Notes under the pieces: generated by a model
The model's database searches: none
Told to the model about the DNA's origin: nothing
The model's input: only the letters and a program-made list of their open reading frames with translations
Part shown: piece by piece, positions 48,797-59,336 of the stretch
Numbering within the stretch: position 1 is the first letter of the stretch
Layout: each line of letters begins with the position of its first letter
Source of the DNA: Rosellinia necatrix
Lineage: Eukaryota; Ascomycota; Sordariomycetes; Xylariales; Xylariaceae
Length of the DNA: 64,000 nt
Reading direction: 5' to 3'
Assembly: GCA_021209875.1 (NCBI GenBank)
Contig: JAGYVD010000009.1
Location: 3,162,001-3,226,000 of the forward strand
Program-made: the position numbers and the translations under genes

Positions 48797-48937
48797 ATGA
48801 GGTCGCTCGGAGCGCCTTTGGATACCATACGGAATACCTATTTCCCCGTCATCCCAGCCGTAAACCTTCAAGACTGGATCGTAGGGTACAAGGACGACGA
48901 CCTCAAGTTTGAACTGGTGACCAATGCGAAGGGTTAG
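48797..48937 (+). pseudogene. Short coding-like remnant
   Basis: Not recognised. ATG at 48797, then 46 codons to TAG at 48935. It contains NTYFPVIPAVNLQDWIVGYK and ends KFELVTNAKG. Third positions are GC-rich (GTC ATC CCA GCC ... AAG GAC GAC GAC CTC AAG), unlike the flanking DNA, and the peptide looks folded rather than random. It could be the last exon of a lost gene or a very small protein. No upstream exon could be matched. Confidence 0.25.
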
Positions 48938-49453
48938 CGTGGGATGAGGTTTAGCTATAGCACCACTTCGGGATAGAGACGCAGCGATTGGTAAAGAGGG
49001 GGTTTCATTGAATGGGGAACGTAGATAATGAACATCAGCTATTAAGCATATGTATATCCCTAAAACACCTTGTATTGCTATTAAAGGGACCGGGTCAATA
49101 GTTCACTCGTTGAGTCCGCGTAGCAGACGAGGTAGTATATCGAGGCAGCCGAAATTATTTCCTAAAAAGAATATCGGTCACAATGACAACGAAGAGCCCT
49201 TTATAGAGAATTCCCATTCACTTCAAACACCGCAAGCCTTGTTAAGAGATATGCCTTTTTTAAACGTCTCAATTCCCCATGTGTAGCCCGCAAGATATAC
49301 ATATGCGTCTAAGTTGAAGCAAATCGTAGCTGGCAACGGTCAGGAATGATGCTTAAATGCCACAAAAAGGGTGTATATTTATCATAAAGCTTAATTGCAG
49401 AATATAAAGACAGACAGACTAGCTATAGCTAGGTAGATGAGTCAGGTATACGG

Positions 49454-49984
49454 GTGTTTAAAACTCAGCATGGCGTTAAATTGAGGCCTGGTTATCAGAA
49501 GGTCATATACTGTGATCTAGTTGACGATTTCGTTAGTTGGCCCAGTCTATATTATGAATCGAAAGATAGCGACATTATAAACAAACTCGACGAAGAGGCA
49601 TCATATAAGCACATTATAATGTACAGCTTTATTTTTTGATTCATTTAGGTATGTGTGACGGGAAAACGACGCCGTTAATCCCAGTTGGAATTAACGGTAT
49701 ATATGGCACCCCGCGACAGTATGCAAGAGAATGAATACGTTACCAAGTCAGTTGAGAATTATCGTAGATCTCGTATAGCCTATGAAGGCCTTCTCGGGAT
49801 AATTGCCAATAACGATAGCGAAGGCTCCAGGTCTATATATTACCATATATTAGTGTATAATATTACGGTAATTGTCGCTGCGCTGATTTTGTTTACCATT
49901 CATTATATTTTACTTCCTCGGAGAGGTAGGTGTTGTTTTAGGTCGCTATTCTGTCTATGGCAGGTATCTCGACCAGGAGTATAA
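49454..49984 (+). other. AT-rich open frames of unknown status
   Basis: Two successive plus-strand frames, 49454-49639 and 49685-49984, in AT-rich DNA. The first reads VIYCDLVDDFVSWPSLYYES and is Asp/Tyr-rich. The second contains a hydrophobic stretch (ILVYNITVIVAALILFTIHY). A GTATGT donor-like sequence follows the first. They might be exons of one membrane protein or leftovers of a mutated element. Codon use is AT-ending, unlike every confirmed gene here. Confidence 0.2.
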
Positions 49985-50980
49985 TCCTAAGACTAGGTCT
50001 ACTTATTCCAACTTTTCTGCCCGGATTCACGGCTGACTAGAGAGGAAAGGGAATCTCTCGATATTTTCTTACTAGGTTGCGCCCGTTCCAAATAGTCTTT
50101 GTTGTTTGATGTTATTAATCCGCGTTCACGATCCGACGTTAGCCTACGCAGCAACGTCGGCAACTAACCACACCTTGTCGATATTGAGCGTTCCCTACTC
50201 TGGGCAAGAATACTAAGCTCGGACTATCCGAAGTGTTTGTCATGTCAGCTCTTACTTACGTTTCGAACACATCCCATTAATATAATAAAGGAGTCCCCTT
50301 ACTCCCTATCGTAGTTATCGAGGGCACGCTGCTAGCTTTAGATTCACAACCATATCCCGAAGGCTTAGTTGTTCATCTATATTAAAATTAAGCCTCAGTT
50401 TGCTATGGCATTAGCGAATCCGCAAAAGCATCGTGACGAGTGGAATTTTCTGCCTGTGTCAATAAACTGATGGAGCACAACTTGTCCAGGCACAATTCGG
50501 TGAATACTGATGCACCGAGGGCGGGGCAAACCCGTCCCCATGTCGTAATATATACAACTTCAATCCGAACTAGAGATGCTGCAATAAATTAAGGGTGGAG
50601 GAAATGTGATTTTGGGTCCTTGTGCCTTCTCTGCCGTGTGCGTGACTTTCATCAAAAGCATGCATTACTTAGATCACGCTCACTATTTTATTTGCCTCAG
50701 ACAACGGGCAGGATCGCATACACATGAGTTAAACTACTTGGTTGAAAACAGCGGACGGGGTTGATAGACCGATATATTTCTTATGGATTATATAATTACT
50801 ATTTTTCACCATTGGCCACCACACTCATTACTCTCCCCATCACGACTTTACTTTCGTCTCTTCCGCTCGATAGCATCATAACACATCAAGAAGCCCAATT
50901 CCATTGACCACTGCATCCCTCATAGAGGGGGTCGTTTTGCGTCTCCCACGGTATTAGTCGGATTATTAGACCGAAGGAAT

Positions 50981-51706
50981 TTAGATAGAGAGACCTTCGT
51001 AGGCCTTGATGGTGATGTCGAGAGAGGCACCGAGGGCGTTGGCCTCAGAGGCCAGATCCTTGGTGCGGGACTCAACGAGGTTGATCAGAGTGATGGCGAT
51101 AGCCTGATAGCCGGAGTTAGTATTCATCACGAGTCTAGGCGTGACGGGGTGGTAGTTTTGCTTACATCAACGACACCCTCGACCTGGCGGAGGACAGCAG
51201 CGACAGGGGGACCGATGAAGGGAACCTTGGAAAGAATGCCGGCCTTTCCGATCAGGATGTTGAGCAGATCCTGGTGAACGCGGACGAACTAGATTTCATC
51301 ACCTCGTTAGCACACAATTCCAGAGAGAGAGAGAGGGAGGAACCAAGCGTTACTTATCGCCTGGAGGTGTCTATAATTTATAGGCTAGACTTACGGTACG
51401 GAAAGCATCGAAGACGAGGGTGGCATCGGCCTCGACGGTGATGGGCGCGGTGCCGTCAAACTGGGAGATGGCGCTCGTGGCGACAGTCACGATCTGGGTG
51501 AAACCAGAGATGATCTGGGGGAACGGGCCCTGTCCGATGACGATCAGGGGGGCGTTGACGATGGTGATGCTGGCAGCCGGGCCCTGGAGCTGTCGGGACA
51601 GGTCGGTGACCTGCTTCAGGCTGGTGGCGATCTGGGCGGGAGTAAGGGCGGCCATGGCCGTGGCAGCCATGGCGGCGCCGGTAGCGAAGAGCTTGGAGAA
51701 AAGCAT
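50981..51706 (-). CDS. Secreted HsbA-like hydrophobic surface-binding / wall protein
   Basis: Small secreted protein of the HsbA (hydrophobic surface-binding protein A) / cell-wall galactomannoprotein family; in Aspergillus HsbA binds hydrophobic surfaces and helps recruit hydrolases. Three exons, 51706-51395, 51288-51166, 51103-50981, give 185 residues. Introns are 106 and 62 nt (both GTAAG...AG). An N-terminal signal peptide is evident (MLFSKLFATGAAMAATAMA, cleavage probably near 19-20). The mature part is Ala/Ile/Val/Thr-rich and predicted all-helical, with the family's spacing, including DLSRQLQGPA, FVRVHQDLLNILIGKAG and a C-terminal LVESRTKDLASEANALG. No GPI signal or cysteine pair is seen. 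The family assignment is from composition and pattern. Strong codon bias to C-ending codons suggests high expression. Confidence 0.82.
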
Positions 51707-51710
51707 GTTG

Positions 51711-51748
51711 ATGGTTGGGTTGGGTTGGGTTGGGTTGGTTGAGTTGGG
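51711..51748 (-). repeat. CAACC-repeat 5' leader of the HsbA-like gene
   Basis: Just ahead of the start codon the minus strand carries CAACC units (CCAACCCAACCCAACC). C/A-rich unstructured leaders of this kind are common in highly expressed fungal genes. Confidence 0.75.
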
Positions 51749-51846
51749 AAGTAGATTTGTGAGTTGAGGATGTTTGGATGTAGGATCTGAATGCTGATGG
51801 TGATGATGAGGAAAAACAAACACTCTTCGGGGCGAGGACTATTGGG

Positions 51847-51857
51847 TTTTTATAATG
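51847..51857 (-). promoter_or_regulatory. Probable TATA box of the HsbA-like gene
   Basis: The minus strand reads ATTATAAAAACC, about 145 bp upstream of the start codon. This is a reasonable TATA position if transcription starts about 30-60 bp further on, leaving a leader of roughly 80-110 nt. Confidence 0.55.
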
Positions 51858-54800
51858 AGCCGGCTGCCTGACAATGATGCTCCTATCTACGTCGTGTCCC
51901 GTTCCCGAAGCTGGCGAGAGTTCTTGATACTCCTTTCCGGATTGAACTAGTTGCCAAGACTCGTTCAGCTTAGACTTTCGTCAGTAGTTCGGGCGTGCTC
52001 CAAAGCGTCGATACCATTTTTGGCTACCTTGTCCATCCCAATCCAGTGTTTTGACGTACGCACTTGTACATATCTGCCTACGTGTATTAGTTATGGGCGG
52101 CAGGTGTGCTGAGATACCATGATGAATTCTCCGCCAACTATGTACCCTGGTACGGGCCGCATTCAGGCACCGACCCCACGGGTTAGACGCTATGTAAAAC
52201 TAGCGACTGCGTCTAAAGAATGGTCCCCAGGGGTTCATGAACCGAATCCCCATATGGATAGACTCCCGGATACCGTGCCGCGGTTGGCTGTTCATACCCA
52301 GTCCAGTGCTTTTCAAGGTGCAAACCACACCGACTGTGCCGGGTATTTAGGTAAGATATACAGTAGTAGCCTTCTTCACGAAGTTCTCACGCTGGAGAGA
52401 CACACCCGCCGTGGTAAGGGAGACAGGGTGATATGGTGGTTCGCAAAGCAGGCATGCGTCAAGTGTGTTCTCAAATACATGCATACATGCTTCTGGTCTA
52501 GAACGCTGTGAGGCTTTGATGCCGGCGCTGGTCTTCCTGCTCTCTCTCGGCCCTAGTTTAGTGCATAGCTTGCGCCATTGGAACCATTATCCTTGACTTA
52601 CCAGAATGACCAACAGGAATTGTGTGCTCAATGCCGAATCCGAGTGGAGCCAGTAACTATATGTATGTAGTGTACACATGCCACTTAACTTATAAGCTTG
52701 TATTATCACGGATTCGTTCTTTGACCCCGGTTCTAGGTATGTCTGTAATGCTTATACGCTTGGCAAGGCTGGGTAATGATGATATTTCAATGTTCATGTG
52801 CAAGGTGGATCGGAGAAGCGGCCAATCGAGGATAGAATAAGCATCTTGGGTCGAGCGGCCAATAGGGTGCTCACATCGAACCAGTGCATGTCCGATTCGG
52901 GTACTGACAGTGGCACTCATCAACTAGGTACCTAGGTAGTGTAGGTAGGTAGCTAGGTAGGTTACCCGGATAGGTTAGTTAGTAGGTATCCGTCTTGCCG
53001 GTCGGATATTGTTGCTGAATGCTTATCATCTCCCCATCGTTTGGTAGTGTAATTCCTCGTCCTTGGTATGGCCTGATTATTGGCCTTGTGTATGCTTGCC
53101 GATGCACGGTTCGATGATCAGAATAACGGCTGCTTCTCTCAAATACCATCGATAGCTCCTCGGTAACCCCTGCCATCTGATCAAGCGCCATCACCTCGCG
53201 CTGGTGTAATTTCAATACCCAAGTACTTCGTAGTTATACACTACCATGTTCGATTTTACAATAGTTAACTAAACTGTGTACTCATGTAAGAGAATTCGGC
53301 CTTGTTTGATATCTAGGCAATCGTCGGCCCTCTGGGCTACCCAATTGCCAAACCAAATGAGAGGTGTTTATTTACTACCATGGTAGGCTAGTGTACTTGC
53401 TTCCGGTAGGCTCAGAGAGGTATGATAAACAGTCAATCTGTACCTAGGTACGGCACGAACGGGAGTATCACCATACATACCGGCGTACCGTCGCTTTGCT
53501 ACCCGCCGATCTACCAGCAGGCGCGGCTTAGTGACACCTTCTAGTGTATGCACCGAGACGATCATGGGCCCGGTCGATAGTGCAGTGCCTAGCGGGGACA
53601 TGTCAGCTGAATTATAGTTGCCGCCCCACTGATCCCCTGGAGAACTGGGGCGCTTAGGTGGGTTCCTATAGCAGATGGCGACTAGACACATGCTGATCCA
53701 TCCAGCTAGATCCTGTCTACATCACTAATAACTAACTAACTAGTTACCGTAGTTAATACCTCAACAAAAGATGAGGCCATCTCTGGATGTCACGCATTAC
53801 CACTGTAGAAAAAATTTTGTATGCTGCCCCATGACGTGTAGGCAATTTCATAAATCTTACTAGTTTGATTTCGAACGAAAAAAAAAAAAACTCTTCACCT
53901 CCATGGGCAACATCACCGCGGGCAACATTTCCGCGGGCGACATCGTACCTACATAGGTAGGTAGTACCCAAACAGCGTACCTAAACAGTAACCCGACCTA
54001 CAGTAACTACCTAGGTAGTTAACTACTACGTACCCCGTAGACTGCCGCAATGAATCCCGACGACTTGAGATGGTCTCCTGCACGTGGCCCTATCACCTGC
54101 ATTGGCGATCAGCCCCACAGGCGTCTTCATCATACCCATCCCATACCCATCCTCATCCTATCCTATCCTATCCTATCCCATCCTTGCTCGCTGCCACACC
54201 GCAAACCGTCTGATGGGCGTCCTGCCTCTTGTTGGCGGTAGGTATGAACTAGGCCCCGGCGCCGGAGCGTAAACATAGGTAGTCTCCGGCAGCGACCAGG
54301 GTGACAACGCAGAAGGTGCGGAATAGCTTCAGGTGCGCTACGCTACCCATGCCGACGCCGACGTGTCCCTGCCGCCATCACCAGGGGGTCATCACATGGT
54401 CAACATGCACGGCATAGGGGCCGGCCAGGGACCCGATACCCTCACGACAAAACATGCGGCATTCGAGGAATATATGTCCACATACAATACCGGCCAAGGT
54501 AGAGCCAGGCTTCATACTATGGCTAGGAAGCTGGTGCGGCCCCGACCTCTTCCATTATCGCCCTCGGTTCGCTGGCTTGTCGTCTGGTACGTCGTGGGGA
54601 GGCGGCTGGTTGGTCTAGACCACATGACAGAAAGAATCCGTGCCGGAACCCTGTTATTTTTTTTTACACCTTTTTATTTTATTTTCTCTCTCTCTCTCTC
54701 TGGCGGCCATGCTTATGGACGAACCAGCCCGAACGGGGACAGGGGGAGCCGTCATGACTACCGATTCGTTGGGCACGGTGGCTAAATATATGAACTATAT

Positions 54801-56660
54801 CATTATCTAACAATCTCAGCTTACGGTGGTTTTTGTCAGGTAGCTCCGTTTTCCCACTACACGGCAACTAGATGAAACCTTGTGTGGCTGTAGTGCTACA
54901 ATTGGGTAGTTATAACTACTTTTATTTTATTTTATACACAAAGCCTCCAAGACCAAAGGGGTCTTAAAGGGCCAGGGAATTAATTGGTTGTCATGTTGAG
55001 TCTTAGCTACTGACCATCTACTAACTAGATCAGCCCCATCCGTTCACCGTGTCATCTATCTAGTTGAGAGTTATATAGACTGACTATGAGCTAAGCGCAT
55101 TGCTTCATATTAATACACCGCTATGGGCAATATCGTCTTCCAAGGTAGTATCTTGAATGGTACTACACAAGCTTTCGGCCCAGCCACGTGCGATACGTTG
55201 TTGTGGCGTTCTACCTTTCGAGGTACACTACACTAAAACGCCTCAGCTGTTGAAGCTCTTCCAGTTGGCTTTCGAGGTCAATCTAGTACCGAGCTCCCCA
55301 CATTTTGTCTTGGTACTTTGTGACTATTTCGCACGCAGATGTTTGAGTGTCTTGCTCGAAGTTTCGTTTTCTTGTCCCAAACATTACTTGAGTATTCTAG
55401 TAGTAGTGAGTACAACCGCATGCTGGGATACTACGGCATAAAAAAAAAAAGGAAAAAAAAAGAAAAAAAAAGGGACGGCGCTCTATGACGCGTGGACTCG
55501 AGAATGGGGCCACTAGCAATAGGGCGACGGCGGAGCTACTCAGGATTAACATCTCGGGTGAGCGTGGCCGGCGTGATGGACTGACTACGAAGTACTACAG
55601 ACGCCTTGCTGTATAAAACCGGAGCCGAGCACCCGAACCGATCTCTCCGATTTCGAGATAAAAAATTTGATTTCCTGGGCACCGCAAAATTAGTATTCGC
55701 GGCTCGAGATTACAAGTATTAGCTTAACGCCACGTTCCTTTATCTGAGCTTTGTGTGAGCGGCGGCGTCAGCCTAATGACCCGACGGGCGAAGGAGTCTG
55801 GCTTATCAGAGCCCTTAGTAGAGAGTCCTATGAGGCGTCTTGAGATTTCTTACTGGAGTAATGGCTATCAATTCATTTCGAAGGAAAGAGAGCGGATGCT
55901 ATGCGTAGCATCTCCCTACATTGCTGATTTGACAAGCGAATATTCTCCTCACTCTCCGCTTTATAGCTAACAATCAATCCCTACTCTGTAAATGAGTACG
56001 TATCCAGTCTAGCAAATAAGGGTGGGTGTCGGCCATACAGTCACGGGCGAGTGGGATAGATAATAATAGCGTTTGGGCGAAATAGAGGAGCAAATCTCGT
56101 TCATCGTTTTCCTAAATAACTCCATAATGATGCATCGGTCAGATGGCCGAAGGGTAGACGAAACTAGCTAAAGGCACAAGCTCAGCCCAGAGGAGGCAAA
56201 CATTCTCCCTTTTCCGTCCTCATCCAAGGACAATCCCCTAATAAGTATACCATGTTGCAAGCAATCGCCGCCGAGACAAATGCAACATGTGCGTGTATCC
56301 AGGGATACCCGATCAAATATACACCTCGTTGGTCGGCAGGCAGGCTCAACCAGTAGGACTACTTGAGAAGGGGGCAAGGCACTGTTCAGACGTTCGTGCC
56401 GCATTTCCAAAATGCAGGGTGCGGAACGCCAACCCGGAAAGCAAAACATAGAGTGAAAAGGGACTAGCCATGCCGTGGTATCTGCAAAGAGAGGAGGAAA
56501 CGTCACCCTTGCTTTCACTCGCTTGCTCGCAAAATCGTCAACCATAACAATATCATCCGTTCATCCCCCAACGTAATAGCGATTTTCATAGCACATAGAT
56601 TTTGCAATATTAACTCCCATTCGTTGCGCCGTATGTTGGCAATCGGAAAAAAGGTCCCAT
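51858..56660. other. Intergenic region
   Basis: No gene is supported. It contains a TACC/GGTA palindrome cluster (52925-52970), CCGCGGGCAACAT repeats (about 53904-53944), more TACC motifs (53944-54035), a CCTAT pentamer array (54138-54185), a T-run and CT run (about 54656-54702) and A-rich sequence with G interruptions (55441-55474). Open frames at 52119-52511, 54333-54785 and 56168-56545 are unremarkable. The last one starts with a true ATG and lies just past the 3' end of the 891-residue gene, but shows no domain. Confidence 0.55.
54138..54185. repeat. CCTAT pentamer array
   Basis: Imperfect CCCAT/CCTCAT units are followed by four clean CCTAT units and a CCCAT unit. Confidence 0.9.
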
Positions 56661-59336
56661 TTAATTCTCCTCGTCGCCCTCTTCGATGGGCGCGGGAGTC
56701 CGTCGCTCATTCCGTCGTTTCGGTCTCCTATGTCGTGAACTGGAGATGTTACTCGCAGAGTCCTCGGGCGCCAGGTCAAAATCATCACCACCCCAGTCGC
56801 TCTCGCTCGTGATTCCATCCTCGTCACCCGTGGCCCACGCCGGTCGCTCGTAGCCCATCGAGCCCCCAGAGGACTGTGGCAGAACGTCGATGCGCGAGGC
56901 GCGGCGGTGCTGCAGGCTCATCAGGAGGCCGTTATTGCGTTGGCGGAGCGCATTTCGGACTATTTCGGCATGATCGTGCAATTTCTCGAAGGCATCCTCG
57001 AGCGCCTCCATGCCTTGGTAAATCTCCCGCTCGACCTCTGCGAGGGCAGCCATCTCAACTTCTTCGTCATGAGACACTGGCTGTCGGTTTTGGCCGGTTG
57101 TGACGGAGGACGAGAGGGAGACGAACGAGGCCGGGGTCGTACCACGCGAATACAGGCCTGAATACGGGGTTGTGCTGCGAGATGGAGTGAAGCCCGACGC
57201 TTGTCGCGGTCCCGATCCTGGAGGGAAAGGCGGCGGCCGGGTAGGCGGCGGTGGGAAGAAACCACTTGCAGGTGTGGCGCCTCGTGACGTTGGGTTTTCC
57301 ATTGTAGGTGTGGCCCCATCATCGGCATCGGCCCCTGACCAGAGAAATCCATCAAACCGCCCTGAAATAAGAATTTCCCATTCTTGTGGGCTAATATCAA
57401 CCATGGTGGCTAGGAGATCATGATGAAACGGGTTCTTCACAAGATACACGGCAGTTTCTGCATCCCGCGGTGCCTGTGCTAGACGGTATAGTCGCTGGAG
57501 CTGAAGTCCTGTCCTTACTAAGAAGTCAGACCGTGACTTCCGCATGGGAGTCGGCGCCCGGGGCATGGGTTGTATTTCCTTCGCCCCAGAGATCAAGGCA
57601 TTAAAGGATGGCCGCTCCTCCTGCTCCAAAGTGGTAAGAATGGCGAACGCTAATGTCTCGTCATCTACCTCGGAGGGGGGCGGTGCAGCCGTCTCCGTGC
57701 AGTTATTCATCCACTTGTCTACCGATAACCTAACTTTCTTAGTTTGCCGTAAATAATGATCCCGGAATTCTTCTGCGATATCGGGATCTAGGTTGACCGG
57801 CGAATCCGGCCTGGGAGGTAATTCTGCTGTGCTTTCGAGAGCCGTGGTAACCACACTAGATAGGTCAAATGGCGGCCACGAAGGCATCTCTACCCTCCCA
57901 CCCACTCGCTCAAGCACTTCTCCCCACCCTAACCCTTGGTGTTCGTCTGGTGTCTGGCTACACATGGCACATGTGCATCCCTGTGCTGGAAGGTCTCGGG
58001 AGAAGACATCCTCAAGTCGGTCGAGCAATCTGCGTGCTACCGACTTGTGTCCGGTGGCTACTGCGATCGACCCTTGCTTCTGAAGCACAGTTTGGTACTG
58101 GTTGAGAAGGTTGGCAAACGGCGCAAACAATGTTTCACATCCTGTAAGGGGTGGGTTCGAGGGCCGAGTTCCATTCTGCCGGGGCAAGGCGGATAGAAAA
58201 TGCCGAGAGACGGGATGGTGTAGACCGCCATTTTGAAGTAGATAGTCCACTCTAGGGACCTCCTGAATATCTAGAGGCGGCGGTGGAGGAGGTGGCGGCG
58301 GTCCGAAGTCAGTCGCCGGGGTTGCTACAGGGGTGGGACGTTCTTTCGTATAACTGAAGCTGGAGCTGGAGTTGCGGTCTTCCCGCGGGAAGACTTGTGG
58401 CGGTGGGAATTGTGCAGTGGCGGTGGGAGTCTTTGGCGAAGAGTCCTGAACGGATTCAGGGGAGTCGTCAGCCTCGAGACTAGGCATCCTCGAAGACTTC
58501 GTGGACGCTGTTCTTTTGGGAGGCACCGAAGTTGTAGACGACTGGGCCCCCGCAGTCTTCAAGTCGCTCAGGCCGGAGGCGGTCTCGTCTGTTATGTGCA
58601 CATTTGGTGGAGGTCTCAACGTGGAAGACCTTACATAGGTTGCCTGGCTCGATGTCTTTGATCTTGAGGACAGCTTCGATTTCTCTTCGTGTCGCGAGCT
58701 CGACCGTGAGATACCTGATGCCCTTGACCTGGACCGCTCTACACCATCCCGTACCTTCAGGCTGGCGGATTTGCTCAGCCGCTTCTTCTCGCTTGATAGG
58801 TCTGTCTCAGGGGGGCTGGGGGGACGGTCATCTTTGCGTGAGGATTTCGTCCTCTCCTTCGGGCTCTCGGTGGATTTGGATCGCCGCCTGTCGTCAGAGC
58901 CCAGATCCGTCGGTTCGGGAGTCAACATATCATTTTGGCGGCTCGAGGGTTCCAGATCGTCGCGGCTGTGGACGGCCTCCTTGCTGTGCGCCTTGCTGAA
59001 GGTCGGGTAAGGAAAGCTGACCCTGCTGCTGGTGAGCTCGGGCACCAGGTCGCTCGTGGAGGAGACCTTCTCTTTATTCGCCCGGTCCTTCTCCTTCTCT
59101 TCCTTGGTTCGGTGTCGGCGATGGCTGGAGGCTACAGACGAGTCGCCATCGACGGGGGTCTTGGATTTGGAAGACCGGTGTGACTTGTGGCGGTGGACGT
59201 CCTTGGAGTCTTTATCCCTGACCGACTTGGAGCGCTCGGTCTTGCTGCGGCGCTCTCGCGGGCGGTCATCGCGGGTATTACTGACATCACTAGGCGTTGC
59301 TGTCGCTGCATCGACGTGCGGATCCTTGGAGCCCAT
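56661..59336 (-). CDS. Large unidentified charged, Pro/Ser-rich protein
   Basis: Uninterrupted 891-residue frame; I do not recognise a named family. The start ATG at 59336 opens MGSKDPHVD; the frame is open further upstream but without an ATG. Residues 1-~280 are extremely rich in Ser, Arg, Lys, Asp and Glu (RS/KS-like blocks such as RRSKTERSKSVRDKDSK), suggesting a disordered, possibly nuclear segment. A nine-proline run sits at about 346-354. The region ~362-680 looks folded, with hydrophobic helices, a CTCAMC cysteine cluster near 454-459 and SPQEWEILISGRFDGFLW at about 649-666. After a second Pro/Gly/Ser linker (~690-755), an acidic helix with coiled-coil character runs ~756-812. The tail is acidic then basic (SDWGGDDFDL, RHRRPKRRNERR). 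The conserved-looking core, the length and the lack of stops over 2.7 kb make it a real gene. Confidence 0.85.
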   Translation of the reverse strand: MGSKDPHVDAATATPSDVSNTRDDRPRERRSKTERSKSVRDKDSKDVHRHKSHRSSKSKTPVDGDSSVASSHRRHRTKEEKEKDRANKEKVSSTSDLVPELTSSRVSFPYPTFSKAHSKEAVHSRDDLEPSSRQNDMLTPEPTDLGSDDRRRSKSTESPKERTKSSRKDDRPPSPPETDLSSEKKRLSKSASLKVRDGVERSRSRASGISRSSSRHEEKSKLSSRSKTSSQATYVRSSTLRPPPNVHITDETASGLSDLKTAGAQSSTTSVPPKRTASTKSSRMPSLEADDSPESVQDSSPKTPTATAQFPPPQVFPREDRNSSSSFSYTKERPTPVATPATDFGPPPPPPPPPLDIQEVPRVDYLLQNGGLHHPVSRHFLSALPRQNGTRPSNPPLTGCETLFAPFANLLNQYQTVLQKQGSIAVATGHKSVARRLLDRLEDVFSRDLPAQGCTCAMCSQTPDEHQGLGWGEVLERVGGRVEMPSWPPFDLSSVVTTALESTAELPPRPDSPVNLDPDIAEEFRDHYLRQTKKVRLSVDKWMNNCTETAAPPPSEVDDETLAFAILTTLEQEERPSFNALISGAKEIQPMPRAPTPMRKSRSDFLVRTGLQLQRLYRLAQAPRDAETAVYLVKNPFHHDLLATMVDISPQEWEILISGRFDGFLWSGADADDGATPTMENPTSRGATPASGFFPPPPTRPPPFPPGSGPRQASGFTPSRSTTPYSGLYSRGTTPASFVSLSSSVTTGQNRQPVSHDEEVEMAALAEVEREIYQGMEALEDAFEKLHDHAEIVRNALRQRNNGLLMSLQHRRASRIDVLPQSSGGSMGYERPAWATGDEDGITSESDWGGDDFDLAPEDSASNISSSRHRRPKRRNERRTPAPIEEGDEEN

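Larger units (their letters stand above)
47992..50980. other. Intergenic region, partly AT-richer, with remnants
   Basis: Downstream of ARPC4. Up to about 48.7 kb nothing is recognised. A 46-residue coding-like remnant is at 48797-48937. From about 49.0 to 50.9 kb the sequence is visibly more AT-rich than the rest of the window and contains three plus-strand open frames (49050-49286, 49454-49639, 49685-49984) with no family resemblance. No inverted termini, LTR or transposase motif was seen. Confidence 0.55.

Noticed and set aside
54333..54785. 150-codon plus-strand frame
   Set aside because: It crosses a T-run and a CT repeat (FFFTPFYFIFSLSLS) and has no recognisable feature.
56168..56545. 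125-codon minus-strand frame just past the 891-residue gene
   Set aside because: It has a true ATG and several cysteines but no family pattern; it is more likely 3'-flanking sequence. Transcript evidence could change this.
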